A stretch of DNA of 64,000 nucleotides from Limnephilus marmoratus (lineage: Eukaryota > Arthropoda > Insecta > Trichoptera > Limnephilidae), in contig OU862920.1 of the NCBI GenBank assembly GCA_917880885.1, positions 4,650,001 to 4,714,000 of the forward strand. Direction: 5' to 3'. Position 1 is the stretch's first letter. Every line of letters begins with the position of its first letter. The position numbers were made by a program, and so were the translations under genes. This document shows positions 10,624-20,744 of the stretch, piece by piece. Below the pieces are notes generated by a model that saw nothing but the letters and a program-made list of their open reading frames with translations, did no database searches and was not told where the DNA came from.

Positions 10624-10815
10624 TGAGTTTTTTGAAGTGAAAATGTCTTCATCACCGTTGTGATTTGAAACTCGACGAAACGCAAAAGCTACACTAAAAA
10701 GTGACAAAAACTTACGTAGGATTTAGCCTGCGAGTCTCCTCTTTGTGCGATGTCTCGTAGCCTCCCCTCTCTTGTCTACTTTAATTTTCTTTTTTCTTTT
10801 TTTACTTCTACGTTT
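10624..10815 (+). mobile_element. CS MITE, type 2
   Basis: The left end TTTTGAAGTGAAAATGTCTT is followed by CACCGTTGTGATTTGAAACT, CGACGAAACG, AGGATTTAGCCTGCGAG, GTCTCCTCTTTGTGCGATG and CTCTTGTCTACTTTAATTTT. The right end is degraded (TTTACTTCTACG). Confidence 0.75.
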
Positions 10816-10854
10816 GTTGTGAGGTTGGTGCGGAGGGGAAGGAGACGGGAAAGA

Positions 10855-10960
10855 GGGAAGTGGAAAAGTACCTGGCTATTTAGATGTGGTCACCAAACAC
10901 GGCCAAAGCCATTTCGAGCAACACATCTGAATGGTGGAAAGTGTCCACCAATCTAACAAT
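10855..10960 (-). mobile_element. SINE-T body fragment
   Basis: AGTACCTGGCTATTTAGATG, GGCCAAAGCCATTTCGAGCA and CTGAATGGTGG match, on the opposite strand, the body of the SINE-T copies at 47.3 and 57.8 kb. The tRNA-like head is absent. Confidence 0.55.
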
Positions 10961-11594
10961 CTAGAAATTATTTTCGATACAATCTCCAGATTCGAAGCTA
11001 ATTATTGTTACCACGACGTACGTGGATATGTAAAGACAAAGTATGAATGTGGATAGATCAAGAAGTGGGTGTCAAGGAAGCATTGCTTGGAGTTCCATTC
11101 TTTTGGCGTCATGTTTAGGTGAGCTTAGTTAAGCCGCTTAAGAGGAATACACAAGCCAAAAAGATATCTATTCTTAGTGTGCCTTATTTCACCACGAATA
11201 CAGGTAATAGGTATAAAAGTAGCTTGGCAGGCGGAGCTGATTTTAGCGCAAAGGTGGTTTTTATTTATTTTGTGAATAATTTTATAAGAAAAAAAAATGT
11301 AATCAAGGGAAACTGATACAGATAATCTCAGCCAAAAACGGAATTTTTTTTTTTAAAGTTATTTCTTGTGTGTGTTCATACGTTTCTAACGAAAAAACTA
11401 CGCTTTTCAGTAGTTTAAGCTTAATTAGTTTACAAAGTAAGTAATTGACCATTTTATTTTAATTCTACTCAAGCAAAAAGATAAGAAAAGCTCAATCTAT
11501 CCAAAGCATACCTATTTTTGTTATTATTAATTATTAATTACATAAACCCAATCGTTGTAAAGATTAATCGAAAATAATTATTTGACAAAGAAAA
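10961..11594. other. No feature recognised
   Basis: AT-rich sequence. The frame 11119-11316 has no recognisable features. Confidence 0.45.
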
Positions 11595-11599
11595 ACAAA

Positions 11600-12133
11600 A
11601 ATCAGAGTGAGCAATTCACACGGTGGCAGAAGTGAAACCATTAGAAAAATTAAAGTAGACAAGAATGAGGAGATACGAAGCACTTTTTTTATAATTGTGA
11701 CGGATGATTTTTTCTATAATTTAGTGGTCGAATTCCAGTGCACCCTTTCCTATACATTTGGTCATCTTATTAGTATTTGTGTTTTCTTCTTTGCAGTTGG
11801 TAGATGTCGCTTTATTTTGTGTTTTCTTTGTCTGTTCATTTTGGAGTGATTTGTGAAGATTGGATATTGATTTTACAAATATAAAAATTTTTTTTTTTGT
11901 AATTTCGTGGGATTCGACCCTTGGTCCGATGAATGTTCGTCAGGCGCTCCATACCACATAGACCAAAGGAGGCTTGCGTGGGACCGTAGATTTATCGTAT
12001 TTTATTAAAACCCATCAATTAATAAATATTTTATTGCTATCTCATTCTCTTGCACGCTAAATCCTGTAGATGTATAGAGTTCCATAGAGTTTCAAATCAA
12101 AACGGTGGTAAAGAAGTTTTCACTTCAAAAAAT
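11600..12133 (-). mobile_element. CS MITE, type 3, with tRNA-like module
   Basis: One end reads AGAGTGAGCAATTCACACGG, TGGCAGAAGTGAAACC. The other reads GAGTTTCAAATCAAAACGG, then AAAGAAGTTTTCACTTC. Between are TTGGTAGATGTCGCTTTATT, GAAGATTGGATATTGATTTT and a tRNA-like segment at 11893-11985. Read on the minus strand that segment contains TGGTCTATGTGGTATGG (A-box-like) and AGGGTCGAATCCCA (B-box-like). Confidence 0.6.
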
Positions 12134-12135
12134 TT

Positions 12136-12448
12136 TAAATCCCAAGATTTCTGTTGTTTTTCCATTCCCCCTGGCTCCTGACAGTGGAAGTTTTGTGTGG
12201 TATTCAAATAACATAAAATAAAGCAGAGGAAACTAAAACTCTCTACTAGGATTACTTTCAAAGACTACACTATCATCCTGACACTACTGCTCTGCTTGGC
12301 GCTTTGCCAGAATTTCTGAGTGAGTCGTTGTTACACTAAAGCCGAGCCTCCAATATTACGTCAGTTTGTCAAAACAAACCCGTGAAAGCTTTTTCGTTTC
12401 TTTATTTTAAAGTTTTATAAAATCACTTTGTGTCTGCATCATTTTTAG
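12136..12448. other. No feature recognised
   Basis: Flank between two type 3 CS elements. No repeat or coding signal was recognised. Confidence 0.45.
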
Positions 12449-12812
12449 AAGTGAAACTTCTTTATACCCGTTCGCGATTTGAAATTCGGATGAAACGGAA
12501 ATGCGCCAAAATTTTTTTATTATTTGACGGTACTCGGTTCTAATATGGCGGTAAATTCGCGACTACGCATGGGCCTCTAATAGCGCCGCGGTATGAAGCG
12601 CCCGACTCTTAGCTCCCAGAGAAACATCCAGCAAAAGGAGGTTCGAAACCTACCAAACCCAAAAAAAATTAACATTTTTATTTTTGTGAAATGAATACCC
12701 AATCTTCGAACTACTTTAAAATAAACAGGCAAAAGAAATAAAGCGACATCTAGCGACTTTCTAGTTTTACTTCTACGGCGTGGGGATTTCACGCTGTAAT
12801 TTTTTTTATTAC
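12449..12812 (+). mobile_element. CS MITE, type 3, with tRNA-like module
   Basis: The left end TAGAAGTGAAACTTCTTTAT is followed by TTTGAAATTCGGATGAAACG. A tRNA-like module at about 12565-12660 has TAATAGCGCCGCGGTATGAA (A-box-like) and GGAGGTTCGAAACCTACC (B-box-like). Then come AACATTTTTATTTTTGTG, GCGACATCTAGCGACTTTCT and the right end TTTTACTTCTACGGCGTG. The same order recurs at 60105-60535. Confidence 0.7.
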
Positions 12813-12897
12813 ACTAAGAATTTAGTTTTTAATATCCATCGCCAAAAATATTATCGTTATTGTAGAAAGCAATCACTTTGTGGTTTGCATATTTAAT

Positions 12898-13000
12898 AAA
12901 AATAAAACACTTACGAGTTATAATTAATTTATTTACCAACCGGTTTCGCTTTGCTCAAGCGTCATCAGAATACAAAATAATTAAAAAAAGAAATACATAG
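12898..13000 (-). mobile_element. Penelope-like element terminus
   Basis: Read on the minus strand, GTATTCTGATGACGCTTGAG, then CAAAGCGAAACCGGTTGG, ends in AT-rich sequence. A short CTGATGA...GAAAC(C/G)GTT signature like this recurs at the arms of the elements at 37.6, 42.2 and 44.0 kb, two of which contain Penelope-type coding remnants. It is assigned by that likeness. Confidence 0.5.
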
Positions 13001-13525
13001 TTTGTGCTTATACGTAAATACAGAGGGTGACAACAAGTTAAAAATAACAAACAGTAATTCACATCATTACAAAGGAAATGGGAAAAACCGTTAGATAATA
13101 ATAAAATACAATGGTATTTTGACGAAAAAATTCACTGGAATTAAAACTAAAGGTTTCTTTCACAATTTTTTTTTTATATATAGATATATAATTGTACAGT
13201 GGAGTTATAGAAATTACATATCGGTACAGAAATTATTTAAAAATTGCAATCTCACCAAAGAAGACGCTAGTTCTTGTGCTTGATGAGCGAGTTACACTAA
13301 TTATAACTGAAATAGAATAACATTATGCAATAGGTAAGTATATAATAGGATCAATTGAGACTTCTGGATCATCTATATGTGTAGGTGTACATACATAGGA
13401 TACGGTTACATACTAAAATATTGTGCACTTAGGAGAAATTCGAAAAATCTAAATAAAATAGAGATGAATATAAATTAAAAATAAATAGAAAGAAAGAGAA
13501 AAACAGGTAATTATTTGGATATGAT
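13001..13525. other. No feature recognised
   Basis: AT-rich; nothing identified. Confidence 0.45.
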
Positions 13526-13536
13526 TTTAGATTTTC

Positions 13537-13731
13537 ACGGCCAAAAATTTTATGGTTATTTCCTTTTGGGGTATTATGCCGTGTTGCGCTACCTCCTCCT
13601 TTAGCCAACGTTTCATCAGGGCAGATACACATCTGCCCTGATGATGGACACTGTAACGCTGTCCGAAACGTTGGCTAAAGGAAGAGGTAGCGCAACACGG
13701 CATAATACCCCAAAAGGAAATAACCATAAAA
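13537..13731. repeat. Near-perfect palindrome with Penelope-like ends
   Basis: Arms at 13549-13615 and 13665-13731 are complementary over about 67 bp with a single visible mismatch (TTGCGCTACCTCC against its complement). The centre holds a second hairpin at 13614-13643 (CATCAGGGCAGAT, loop ACAC, ATCTGCCCTGATG) and a small one at 13646-13664. The arms carry GAAACGTTGGCTAAAG, also seen at 37.6 and 42.2 kb beside Penelope-type sequence. It is two head-to-head element ends with nothing between them. Confidence 0.85.
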
Positions 13732-13769
13732 CAGGTAATTATTTAGTTAATTATTCCTGATGAAGTGTA

Positions 13770-14075
13770 GCTTCAGTTTGAGTTTCAGTTTATTGATGTC
13801 TTTGGTTTTTTTTATTTCAATGGGAAGGTTGTTAAAAACTTTATTCCTAAATAGATATAATTGTTGTGCATTAGTTTGGTATTAAATTTTGGTATTTTGA
13901 TGTTGTCTTCATATCTTTTTGATTGGTGAGTTTCAAATTTCTTGATGATATTATCTTTGTAAATTTGGATAATTGCATTTATTTCAAAATTATTTGATAT
14001 TCGCTTTAATATTGTATTAGATTCCCTTGTTGTCTTCAAAGAAAGATTCGCTTTGAACACGTAAACGTTTGTTTT
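13770..14075 (-). pseudogene. LINE ORF2 C-terminal remnant
   Basis: The minus-strand frame includes FKANLSLKTTRESN, then IPKFNTKL and YIYLGIKFL followed by PLK. The pattern of basic residues, IPxFxTxL and YxGIKxxxxLPLxIK is typical of the end of non-LTR retrotransposon reverse transcriptases. The catalytic domain is missing and the stop at 13812 cuts the expected tail short. It is a 5'-truncated decayed copy. Confidence 0.6.
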
Positions 14076-14139
14076 TGTTATTACTTCTGTCTCTACTTCC
14101 TTTAATTTAAGTGGTGATTATTGACAAACTTTTGTTCCA

Positions 14140-14825
14140 AGAATTATTTAACACGTTTGTTAATTTTTATAATTTTAGTTTGTTTTATAGCAGTAATATC
14201 AAAAAATAAATTATTAATTTTTCTCATACTCAATTATTGTTTTTATTTCATCTAAAACATGTTAAGAGGAATATAAACGCTAGAATTATTTCGAATCTCA
14301 TGCCTGCAAAATTTTAAAATCGAGCGTCTTTTTGCACGAGGTAAGCGAAAAGGTGTTTTTTTTTATTTATTTTGTGCATAATTTTATAAGAACGAAAAAA
14401 AGTTAGAGCATGGAAAACCTCAAAAATAGTATTAACCATAAAGGGGTATTTTTAAAAAATTGTTTCCTGTATTATTACTTCATAGTTAAGTCATGAAAAA
14501 ACATTTTTTGGGTGGTTTACGCTTATATTTTTTGTTACGTAAATAATAATTTCATTGTAATTCCAATACATAGAAAAGCTAGTAAAAGGTTCGATTTATC
14601 CGTAGCATATTTTTTGATGTTCATACTGTAAGCCAATTCGTCGTAAAGATTAATCAAAATAGTATCTAAATAGGATTTCATGTATATATTCATCTTTGTA
14701 AAAAATAAGCTAAACTTCGGTACACAATAGATTTTTAACATGTCTTAAAATGTTTCGGTTTCGGTTTTCGGACAGATACTAAAGATTCGGTTTCGGTAGA
14801 AAGTCCTGTTTCGGTCGGACACTAC
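14140..14825. mobile_element. TTCGG-family repeat, enlarged copy
   Basis: It shares with 5152-5466 the blocks TTTAGTTTGTTTTATAG and ATTTCATCTAAAACATG, and the right end (AAGATTCGGTTTCGGT, AAAGTCCTGTTTCGGTC, ACACTACT). About 450 bp of extra AT-rich sequence sits between them, probably a later insertion. Confidence 0.45.
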
Positions 14826-14935
14826 TTAAAAGCTATTAATTGATATAAGTACCTAGGTAATTATGTAAAAATGAGAACTTCAAAGTTGATTTTATAAAAA
14901 GTATTCCTTGGCTGGAGGAGATAAAGGTAATAAAA

Positions 14936-14995
14936 TTATGTAAATTTGAAAATAAGTCATTATGGTGCAAATTTGAAAATAAGTCATTATGGAGT
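14936..14995 (+). repeat. Short tandem duplication
   Basis: The block CAAATTTGAAAATAAGTCAT, with TATGG, is present twice in direct orientation about 31 bp apart. Confidence 0.6.
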
Positions 14996-15165
14996 TGCAT
15001 TTCAACCCGAAGCCACGATAAGAGGGTGAATAAATTATTATTTTATAAAATTGTGCTGTGTTTATTTTATCGAACGTCAATGTAGTTTATGATTTATAAC
15101 GATTTTTTAAAGTTCCATTTATTTAACGTATAAAAACTTTATTGCTTCCCCTCTGACTTTGTGAA

Positions 15166-15398
15166 ACTTTTTAACTGAAAACTTCTTTAGCACCGTTGTG
15201 ATTTTCAATTCGATGAAACGAAAAATAGCGACACTAAAAAGAGACAAACGCGTATGTGATTTAGCCTGCGAGATAATGACATAGTATAGTCGGTAGTCTA
15301 TCGGTCTCCTCTTTGTGCAGTCCTTCGTAGCCTCCCCATTCTTGTCTACTCTAGTTTAAAGTTTCACTTCTACAGCGTGTGAATTGCAGACTCTATTA
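15166..15398 (+). mobile_element. CS MITE, type 2, complete
   Basis: The left end ACTGAAAACTTCTTTAGCAC is followed by CGTTGTGATTTTCAATTCGA, TGAAACG, GCGACACTAAAAAGAGAC, TTTAGCCTGCGAGATAATG, CGGTCTCCTCTTTGTGCAG and TTCTTGTCTACTCTAGTTT. The right end is TTTCACTTCTACAGCGTGTG, AATTGCAGACTC. Near the right end GTGTGAATTGCA can form a small hairpin. No coding capacity. Confidence 0.8.
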
Positions 15399-15402
15399 TT
15401 TT

Positions 15403-15482
15403 TTTATTTTAAAACAAGTTCTGCTGTGCAATTATTATTACGCTTGACAGCTGTTTCGCCTTTTGAAGGCATTATCGAAGTG
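15403..15482 (+). mobile_element. Penelope-like terminus
   Basis: TTCTGCTGTGCAATTATTAT, TACGCTTGACAGCTGTTTCG and CCTTTTGAAGGCATTATCG match the arms of the palindromic element at 20745-21545. Only one arm is present. Confidence 0.5.
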
Positions 15483-16060
15483 TGGGTAGGCCATTGCAGA
15501 CGATATATTTTATATTATTTCAAGATAGTACTTATGATGAAAACTTATTGCCTTGATTTTTATTACATATGCCCTTATATTGATTTTCGAGTAAAATGTT
15601 GGAAATTATTAATGGTTATGTATTTATTGTTATTATCGTCTTAAAGTTTCCATAATTACTGTTTGAATTTGATGGAGTTCTCAAATGATGACTCAAGGGT
15701 TCCCATCCCATACCTGACGAACTATTCTATATCTTTTGTGGGAACAAGATAGTTCTCGGCCGAGATCAGCATTCAGATTTGTGTGATTTTATATGGTTGT
15801 TATTTGCTTTTTCTATGGGCCGATGTCAGTATTTCAGCTGTGAGCTGTCACGTATTTTAGTTTAGGTCGTTTTAAACACGAATTCATGCAAGTACGCATG
15901 GTTATTTATTCATTTAACAGCATTAGAAAATCATACAAAACTGACAAGAGATCTCGCCCGATATCTATCTCGATTAAGAACCCGCGAGACTGACTCACCG
16001 AACCCCTGGGGTTCGATCGAACCCAGGTTAAGAACAACTGGCCTATAACATACCTCCATA
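15483..16060. other. No gene recognised
   Basis: Nothing firm. The minus-strand frame 15906-16187 spans the start of a SINE-like tail and is not considered coding. Confidence 0.4.
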
Positions 16061-16120
16061 CGGGAGCAGTTGGGATTCTTGTACGGTATTCACATAAAAA
16101 AATAAAATAAATAAATAAGA
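16061..16120 (+). mobile_element. SINE-T or LINE tail
   Basis: GGGAGCAGTTGGGATTCTTG, then GGTATTCACATAAAAAAATA and AAATAAATAAATAAG match the terminal segment of the LINE/SINE-T tail at 63590-63645. The body upstream is too diverged to place. Confidence 0.45.
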
Positions 16121-16914
16121 AATTTATAATATGAAAAATAGGGACGGAACCAGATTTAATCACAACAACTATTTTGAAGGTACACATAAAACACTGTGAG
16201 GAAACTATTAGGGTGTGTTATGGCTAAGTTAAATGTAGAATCAGTGCGCCAGAGCAACTGGTAGGTCATAACAGAATGTGATTAATAGTCCGGTCGGGTC
16301 GTGTTACTTCAGGTGCGGGCGCAGTGGTGACCTAGCCGCGTATTGATTTCCAGAAGAGATCGGACTTAATCCACCCTACCACCCCCCCGACCCCACTTAC
16401 CCACCCCCTCACACCCCCCGGCCAGTTTCAAGGACATGACGTGTTAATGTCACCCCAATTCATGAAATAATGTGGCCAAAAATAGGGTGGATAAAACTAT
16501 CGCGTGTATAATTTCGCTCTTTATTAGTTTCTATGTTAGTCTGCGTTGCTACTTTCAAAATATTACATATTATGATGAGTGAGCTGTGAGTTTTTGTTGG
16601 AAGTGAATTATTTTTGAAGTGAAAATTTCTTTAGCACCGTCAGCAAATCGGTATTCAACACAAGCATTGTGAGATATGAAAGTTCCTTTCGGGGGTAGTA
16701 ACATCAAATGTCTTATTAGTTCTGCAAAAAATTCGAGGCAATGCAACTAAGACTGAAAAAATCGTAAGGATTTAGATAAAACGATTTATTTTTATTATTA
16801 AAAAATCTTCTATATAAAGCACCAGATAAGCAAATTCTTAAAATTGTTGAGCTAAAATTATGAATAGTAGAAAAGCATCGAGCAGGCAATAATATGCAGG
16901 GATGTATTTAAATG
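16121..16914. other. Mostly unassigned; C-rich patch and CS fragment
   Basis: The C-rich run at 16370-16430 is low complexity. At 16612-16650 TTTTTGAAGTGAAAATTTCT and TTAGCACCGTC are the left end of a CS MITE without its right end. Nothing else is recognised. Confidence 0.5.
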
Positions 16915-17275
16915 ACTTTTTTTACATTAGCTCTACACAGGAGGCCCTTTGGGGATGCTTTGTGGAGGGTCTTTTTATTAAAGGAAGGAGTGGAAGTTCG
17001 GGGAAAGAAAAGGGTATAGGGGATGGGAAGGAATCTGGGGGTCAGTGTATCCAGGAGTGACGGACGTATGAATCCATCCCTCCTGAGAGAGTACGGCTGA
17101 AGAAGTCAAAGGGACTCCCTCAACCACTCTCTCCCGACCCGGCCTGCCTTGCATCTGTTGGGCAGACACCGCCGCCAAGACTCGGGCAAACCTCACCCCC
17201 GGCCCCCGTGCTAAGTCACCAAACGTAGCAAACCACTTGGGGTGACCTATGGCAGAGGTTTTTCCGCCTCCCAAA
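16915..17275 (-). mobile_element. SL1 retroelement, inner hairpin deleted
   Basis: The T run, then TTAGCTCTACACAGGAGGCC, is followed directly by CTTTGGGGATGCTTTGTGG, so the inner hairpin arm seen in other copies is lost. GAAAGAAAAGGGTATAGGGG, the AACCACTTGGGGTGACC block and TTTTTCCGCCTCCCAAATTA complete the copy. Confidence 0.75.
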
Positions 17276-17280
17276 TTAAT

Positions 17281-17755
17281 GAGTGATTCCTGATTTTATT
17301 TGGAATAAAAATTGTACACGAAATTTTAATCTTCGGTGACATTTTAAATGTTTTTTAAAACAAAAACATTAAAATCAGTAGTTATTGGACAGTTAGGGGC
17401 GGGGTGAGGGGTTGATCGGTTACTCGACTGAGTGACCAGTGACAACACGTGGAAGAAAAATGTTTTTGTTTGATTTTGTAAAAAATTATTTAAAAATTAA
17501 AAACACGCACCGGATATCAATATTTTATTTAATATTTTCACTCTGACAGTTTTAACGCTTTTTTTCAAAAAAATGGTATTAGATATTTAGGGTTGAGCGG
17601 TTATTTGGCTAAGTAACCAGTGATGATATGTTGAAGATTTTTTTCGTTGTTAGGTTTTGACGAAAAAAAAATACAATAAAAACACCAAGAAAGACACCGG
17701 AGACAATTTAATTTTAATTTTTTACTCCAATTAACGTCAGTAACATTCTGTATAT
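17281..17755. mobile_element. FB-C foldback, rearranged copy
   Basis: AGTGATTCCTGATTTTATTT, TCTTCGGTGACATTTT and GGGGCGGGGTGAGGGGTTG match FB-C. The interior block with GGTTGAGCGGTTATTTGGCT is present a second time. GACACCGGAGACAATTT and ACTCCAATTAACGTCAGTAA close the right arm. The outermost TIR segments are eroded. Confidence 0.65.
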
Positions 17756-17760
17756 ATATT

Positions 17761-18084
17761 TCACAAGTTGCCTATAGCAATTTGAATGATTTCATAAATT
17801 CTGCCTTTTAGAGAAAAGAGTCATTCCTAAAGGCCAGTGACTATTCATAGCCGCAGTTAACATCGGGTGATATTATTGAACTTGATTGGGTAGTTTATTT
17901 TATGGGTGACAGTACTTTACTCCGTGTCATGTTGTGCATTTTGGGAGCACGTTCCCTCTAAACAGTTGATAATCCCAAAGGACGGTGGGTGAGTAATTGG
18001 CCTAAACAATATAACAATATTACACACGAGACACACAGCCTACGGAGCATCTAAATACATCAAACTGGTTACATATTTTTAAAA
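17761..18084. other. No feature recognised
   Basis: Nothing identified. Confidence 0.45.
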
Positions 18085-18437
18085 AGTGATCCCCATCCCC
18101 AATTGGGGTATGTTATGAGGCTGAATGTAGTGGGGAGGGAAAGGATATGGTGAAGAGGAAGGTGAGGATGTACCTGACTATTCAGATCTGAAGTTATTTG
18201 AAGCCATTGCAAGCAACATTTAAATTCTGAATGGTGGTCTTACACCAGGGCGATACTGAAAGTATCTTCCACTGTGGAGCGTGTAATCGTGGAACGGCAA
18301 ATATAATGTATAAATTAATGGTGAAATAACACAAATTAATCAAATACAATTTGTTTGCAGATACCGGGATTCAATCCCGCGACCTTCGGATTGTGAGTTA
18401 AGAGCCTCAACCCTCGACCACGGAGCCGGTCGTGAAC
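18085..18437 (-). mobile_element. SINE-T: tRNA-derived SINE, near full length
   Basis: The minus-strand head (18437-18355) reads GGCTCCGTGGTCGAGGGTTG (A-box region), then ATCCGAAGGTCGCGGGATTG and AATCCCGGTATC (B-box region). The body follows: GATACTTTCAGTATCGCCCT, GGTGTAAGACCACCATTC and CCCAATTGGGGATG. The same head and body order occurs at 47175-47545 in the plus direction. Pol III transcription from the tRNA-like head is expected for such SINEs. Confidence 0.85.
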
Positions 18438-18600
18438 GATGAACAAACAAGCAGTTACTTTTCCGCGAATTCTTATTTTGGTCTAAATTGTATCAATATG
18501 TTATAATCAATAAATTTTCAAGTTTAACTCAGAGTATATAGTATTTTATCGACCTTGGTGATGGTATGCGAAAGGTTAAGGCAACACTATTATATATAAC

Positions 18601-19306
18601 TACTAGCTGACCCGACAAACGTTGTTCTGCCATATAAATTATTTGTAATGAATATTTTGGTTGTTAAATAAAAAATAACGAATGCATTGTAAGTGTGTGG
18701 GGATGGGATCTAGGACAGATCGAGAAATGGAGCGCTGTAGACGAGACTGCTGATAATGTAGGAAAATGAAATAAAGAAAATTAATATGAATTTCGAAGAG
18801 CAATTGAGTGTACGATATTTTTTGTCAGTTCGTCTTTTGCCAACACAAAAAAGCATGGTTTGCCCACGCGAAAACATGACGCCGAATGAAATATCAAATG
18901 TCTACGCATGTGTGGATGAAATTTCGATGAAGCGGACATAGCGCCATCTGTCATTCAACAATATAAATAATTTCGTTCTGTTTGAAATACGAAAGACTGT
19001 TAAATTAGTTTATACAAAAATACTAAAATGGCAATTAAAAAATGGGAGGGTGGGGGTAGGAACGTCAAAATTTGGGATTATAGGTATTTTTTGATCCAAA
19101 TAAAAAAAATACTAAGAAAAATTGTCAAAAAACACAGTTTTTTCTGGATAGGGACATCCGAATCACCTAGCGATATGAAATATACTAAAACCTAATCTCA
19201 TACCTACCAAATACATATTAAAAATTTCATATACATCGGTCAGTTTATAGTTTCGGAGAAGTGCGACCACAAACACCGTGAGACGAGATTTTTATATATA
19301 AGATAA
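18601..19306 (+). mobile_element. TAGCTGACCC dispersed repeat
   Basis: It starts ACTAGCTGACCCGACAAACG followed by TTGTTCTGCCATATAAATTA. Later blocks are CGCCATCTGTCATTCAACA and CATACCTACCAAATA, and it ends CGTGAGACGAGATTTTTATA with a TATA-rich tail. A shorter copy at 53535-54003 has the same order. No inverted ends and no coding sequence were seen. The class is undetermined. Confidence 0.7.
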
Positions 19307-19469
19307 AAAAGCACAACAATATAACTACTCCGACAATAAAAAATCACAACCATATTAGATATAACTTTTAAATCTCAAATTAAAAGCTGAATACAAAACG
19401 TTGAAAATTCAGAAACAGAAAATAGAAACCGAAACCACTAAATTTCACTAAAATACATGTACAAAACGG

Positions 19470-19710
19470 GGAGCAGAGTGTTAAGGCACGTATTTAAGTT
19501 TTTAAGTTGTTATTGAAAAACAATTACTTCATGTTTTTTTAAGGCGATCCGAGATTTTGGTTTCATAAATGTGAACATTTTTATTTCTTTTGTGGTTAAC
19601 ATTTAGATTTGAATATAAAGCGGAGAGTTATCTCTTTCTAACACCGTTTATTTCATATCTCTCACTATGATAGTAAGGGAGGCACAACGATTTCTATCAA
19701 ACCCATGTGA
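19470..19710 (+). repeat. FB-C arm fragment followed by family J repeat
   Basis: GCAGAGTGTTAAGGCACGTA is the FB-C terminus alone. From about 19550, ATTTTGGTTTCATAAATGTG, TTGAATATAAAGCG and CTCACTATGATAGTAAGGGA match a repeat also seen at 33830-33985, with a more diverged version at 60545-60640. Confidence 0.55.
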
Positions 19711-20204
19711 GTTTTTCCTGCCTGTTATCCTGAGAGGTTAAAGCGATTTCGCTGGTGGCTACCAAATTCGACAAAATGGCGCACTGTATTAATTAAAATA
19801 GGGATTATACCTACCCTACGGAAACGAAAAGCTGTCCCCCGACTATTTAATGTGGGTTCGCCGGTGCATGAGATGCAGTGGCATGACAAACCCAAACAGA
19901 AAATTACAACCCACACACTGCTCATATTATATTTTTTACACTGCTTTCACAAGAAAGAAGTACAAATTCCATAAGTCTAAACTTTAACTTAAGATCTTTC
20001 AAAGCTTTTCAATTTAGAAGTACTTCATATTTCTTGAAGAAACTTTATTATGAAATAGGAATTGAGAAAAAAAATAAACAATATACCTGTAGTTATAAGT
20101 ATGTATGTATGCGACGCTAGAGATATGAACGCGTGTGAAGCAAAAGCGCCGACACAGAATTATGTGGCTGTCTATTATCTCTACCTACCCCGTACTTTGT
20201 ATTA
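19711..20204. other. No feature recognised
   Basis: Nothing identified. The frame 19725-19925 is not convincing. Confidence 0.4.
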
Positions 20205-20400
20205 GTTAGTTTGTCAGTGTAGAGAAGGACTGTGTCATCTGCGAAACTAATGACTGAGCCATGACAGTTTAGATTACATAGATCATTAATATATATCAGG
20301 AATAAAATCGGGTCAAAGACACTGCCTTGTGGAACTCCGTATTAGATTTGTATTGGTTGACTTGCCGGTGAAGAAATAGCGCTAACAGACATCCATGGCA
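20205..20400 (-). pseudogene. LINE reverse transcriptase fragment
   Basis: Minus-strand translation reads MSVSAISSPASQP, an in-frame stop, then YGVPQGSVFDPILFLIYIN, DLCNLNCHGSVIS and FADDTVLLYTD. GVPQGS (RT motif 4), LFLIYINDL and FADDT (the catalytic motif with paired aspartates) identify a non-LTR retrotransposon reverse transcriptase. The usual GPILF motif is DPILF here. Only about 60 codons of the palm survive, so it is inactive. Confidence 0.85.
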
Positions 20401-20744
20401 GTTAATCTGGAAAGTTCGAAGCAGACGGGGCAAGTGTGGTCTGGCGTTATTCGCATGACAAGAGGGATAATATGATTTAAAATGAATTTATGTAAGGATT
20501 TACAATACAAACTTCGTGTGCTATTTTCATCAAAATTGCTTAGATAAGTGCCAAAACGCCCTCATCTGTGATGAGAAAGTACTTATATTACACTTTAGAT
20601 ATCATTCTTAAATAATAAAATATAAATATTAAAATTCTTAAGAAAAATTAAAAAAGGTAAGTATTTTGTTTTCATAGTTATCAAGTTTAATTTGTAGAAC
20701 TCCATTTTAATACTATGTTTCTTTCTTATATTCAGTAATATGTA
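20401..20744. other. No feature recognised
   Basis: AT-rich; possibly more of the decayed LINE upstream of the RT motifs, but not readable. Confidence 0.35.
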
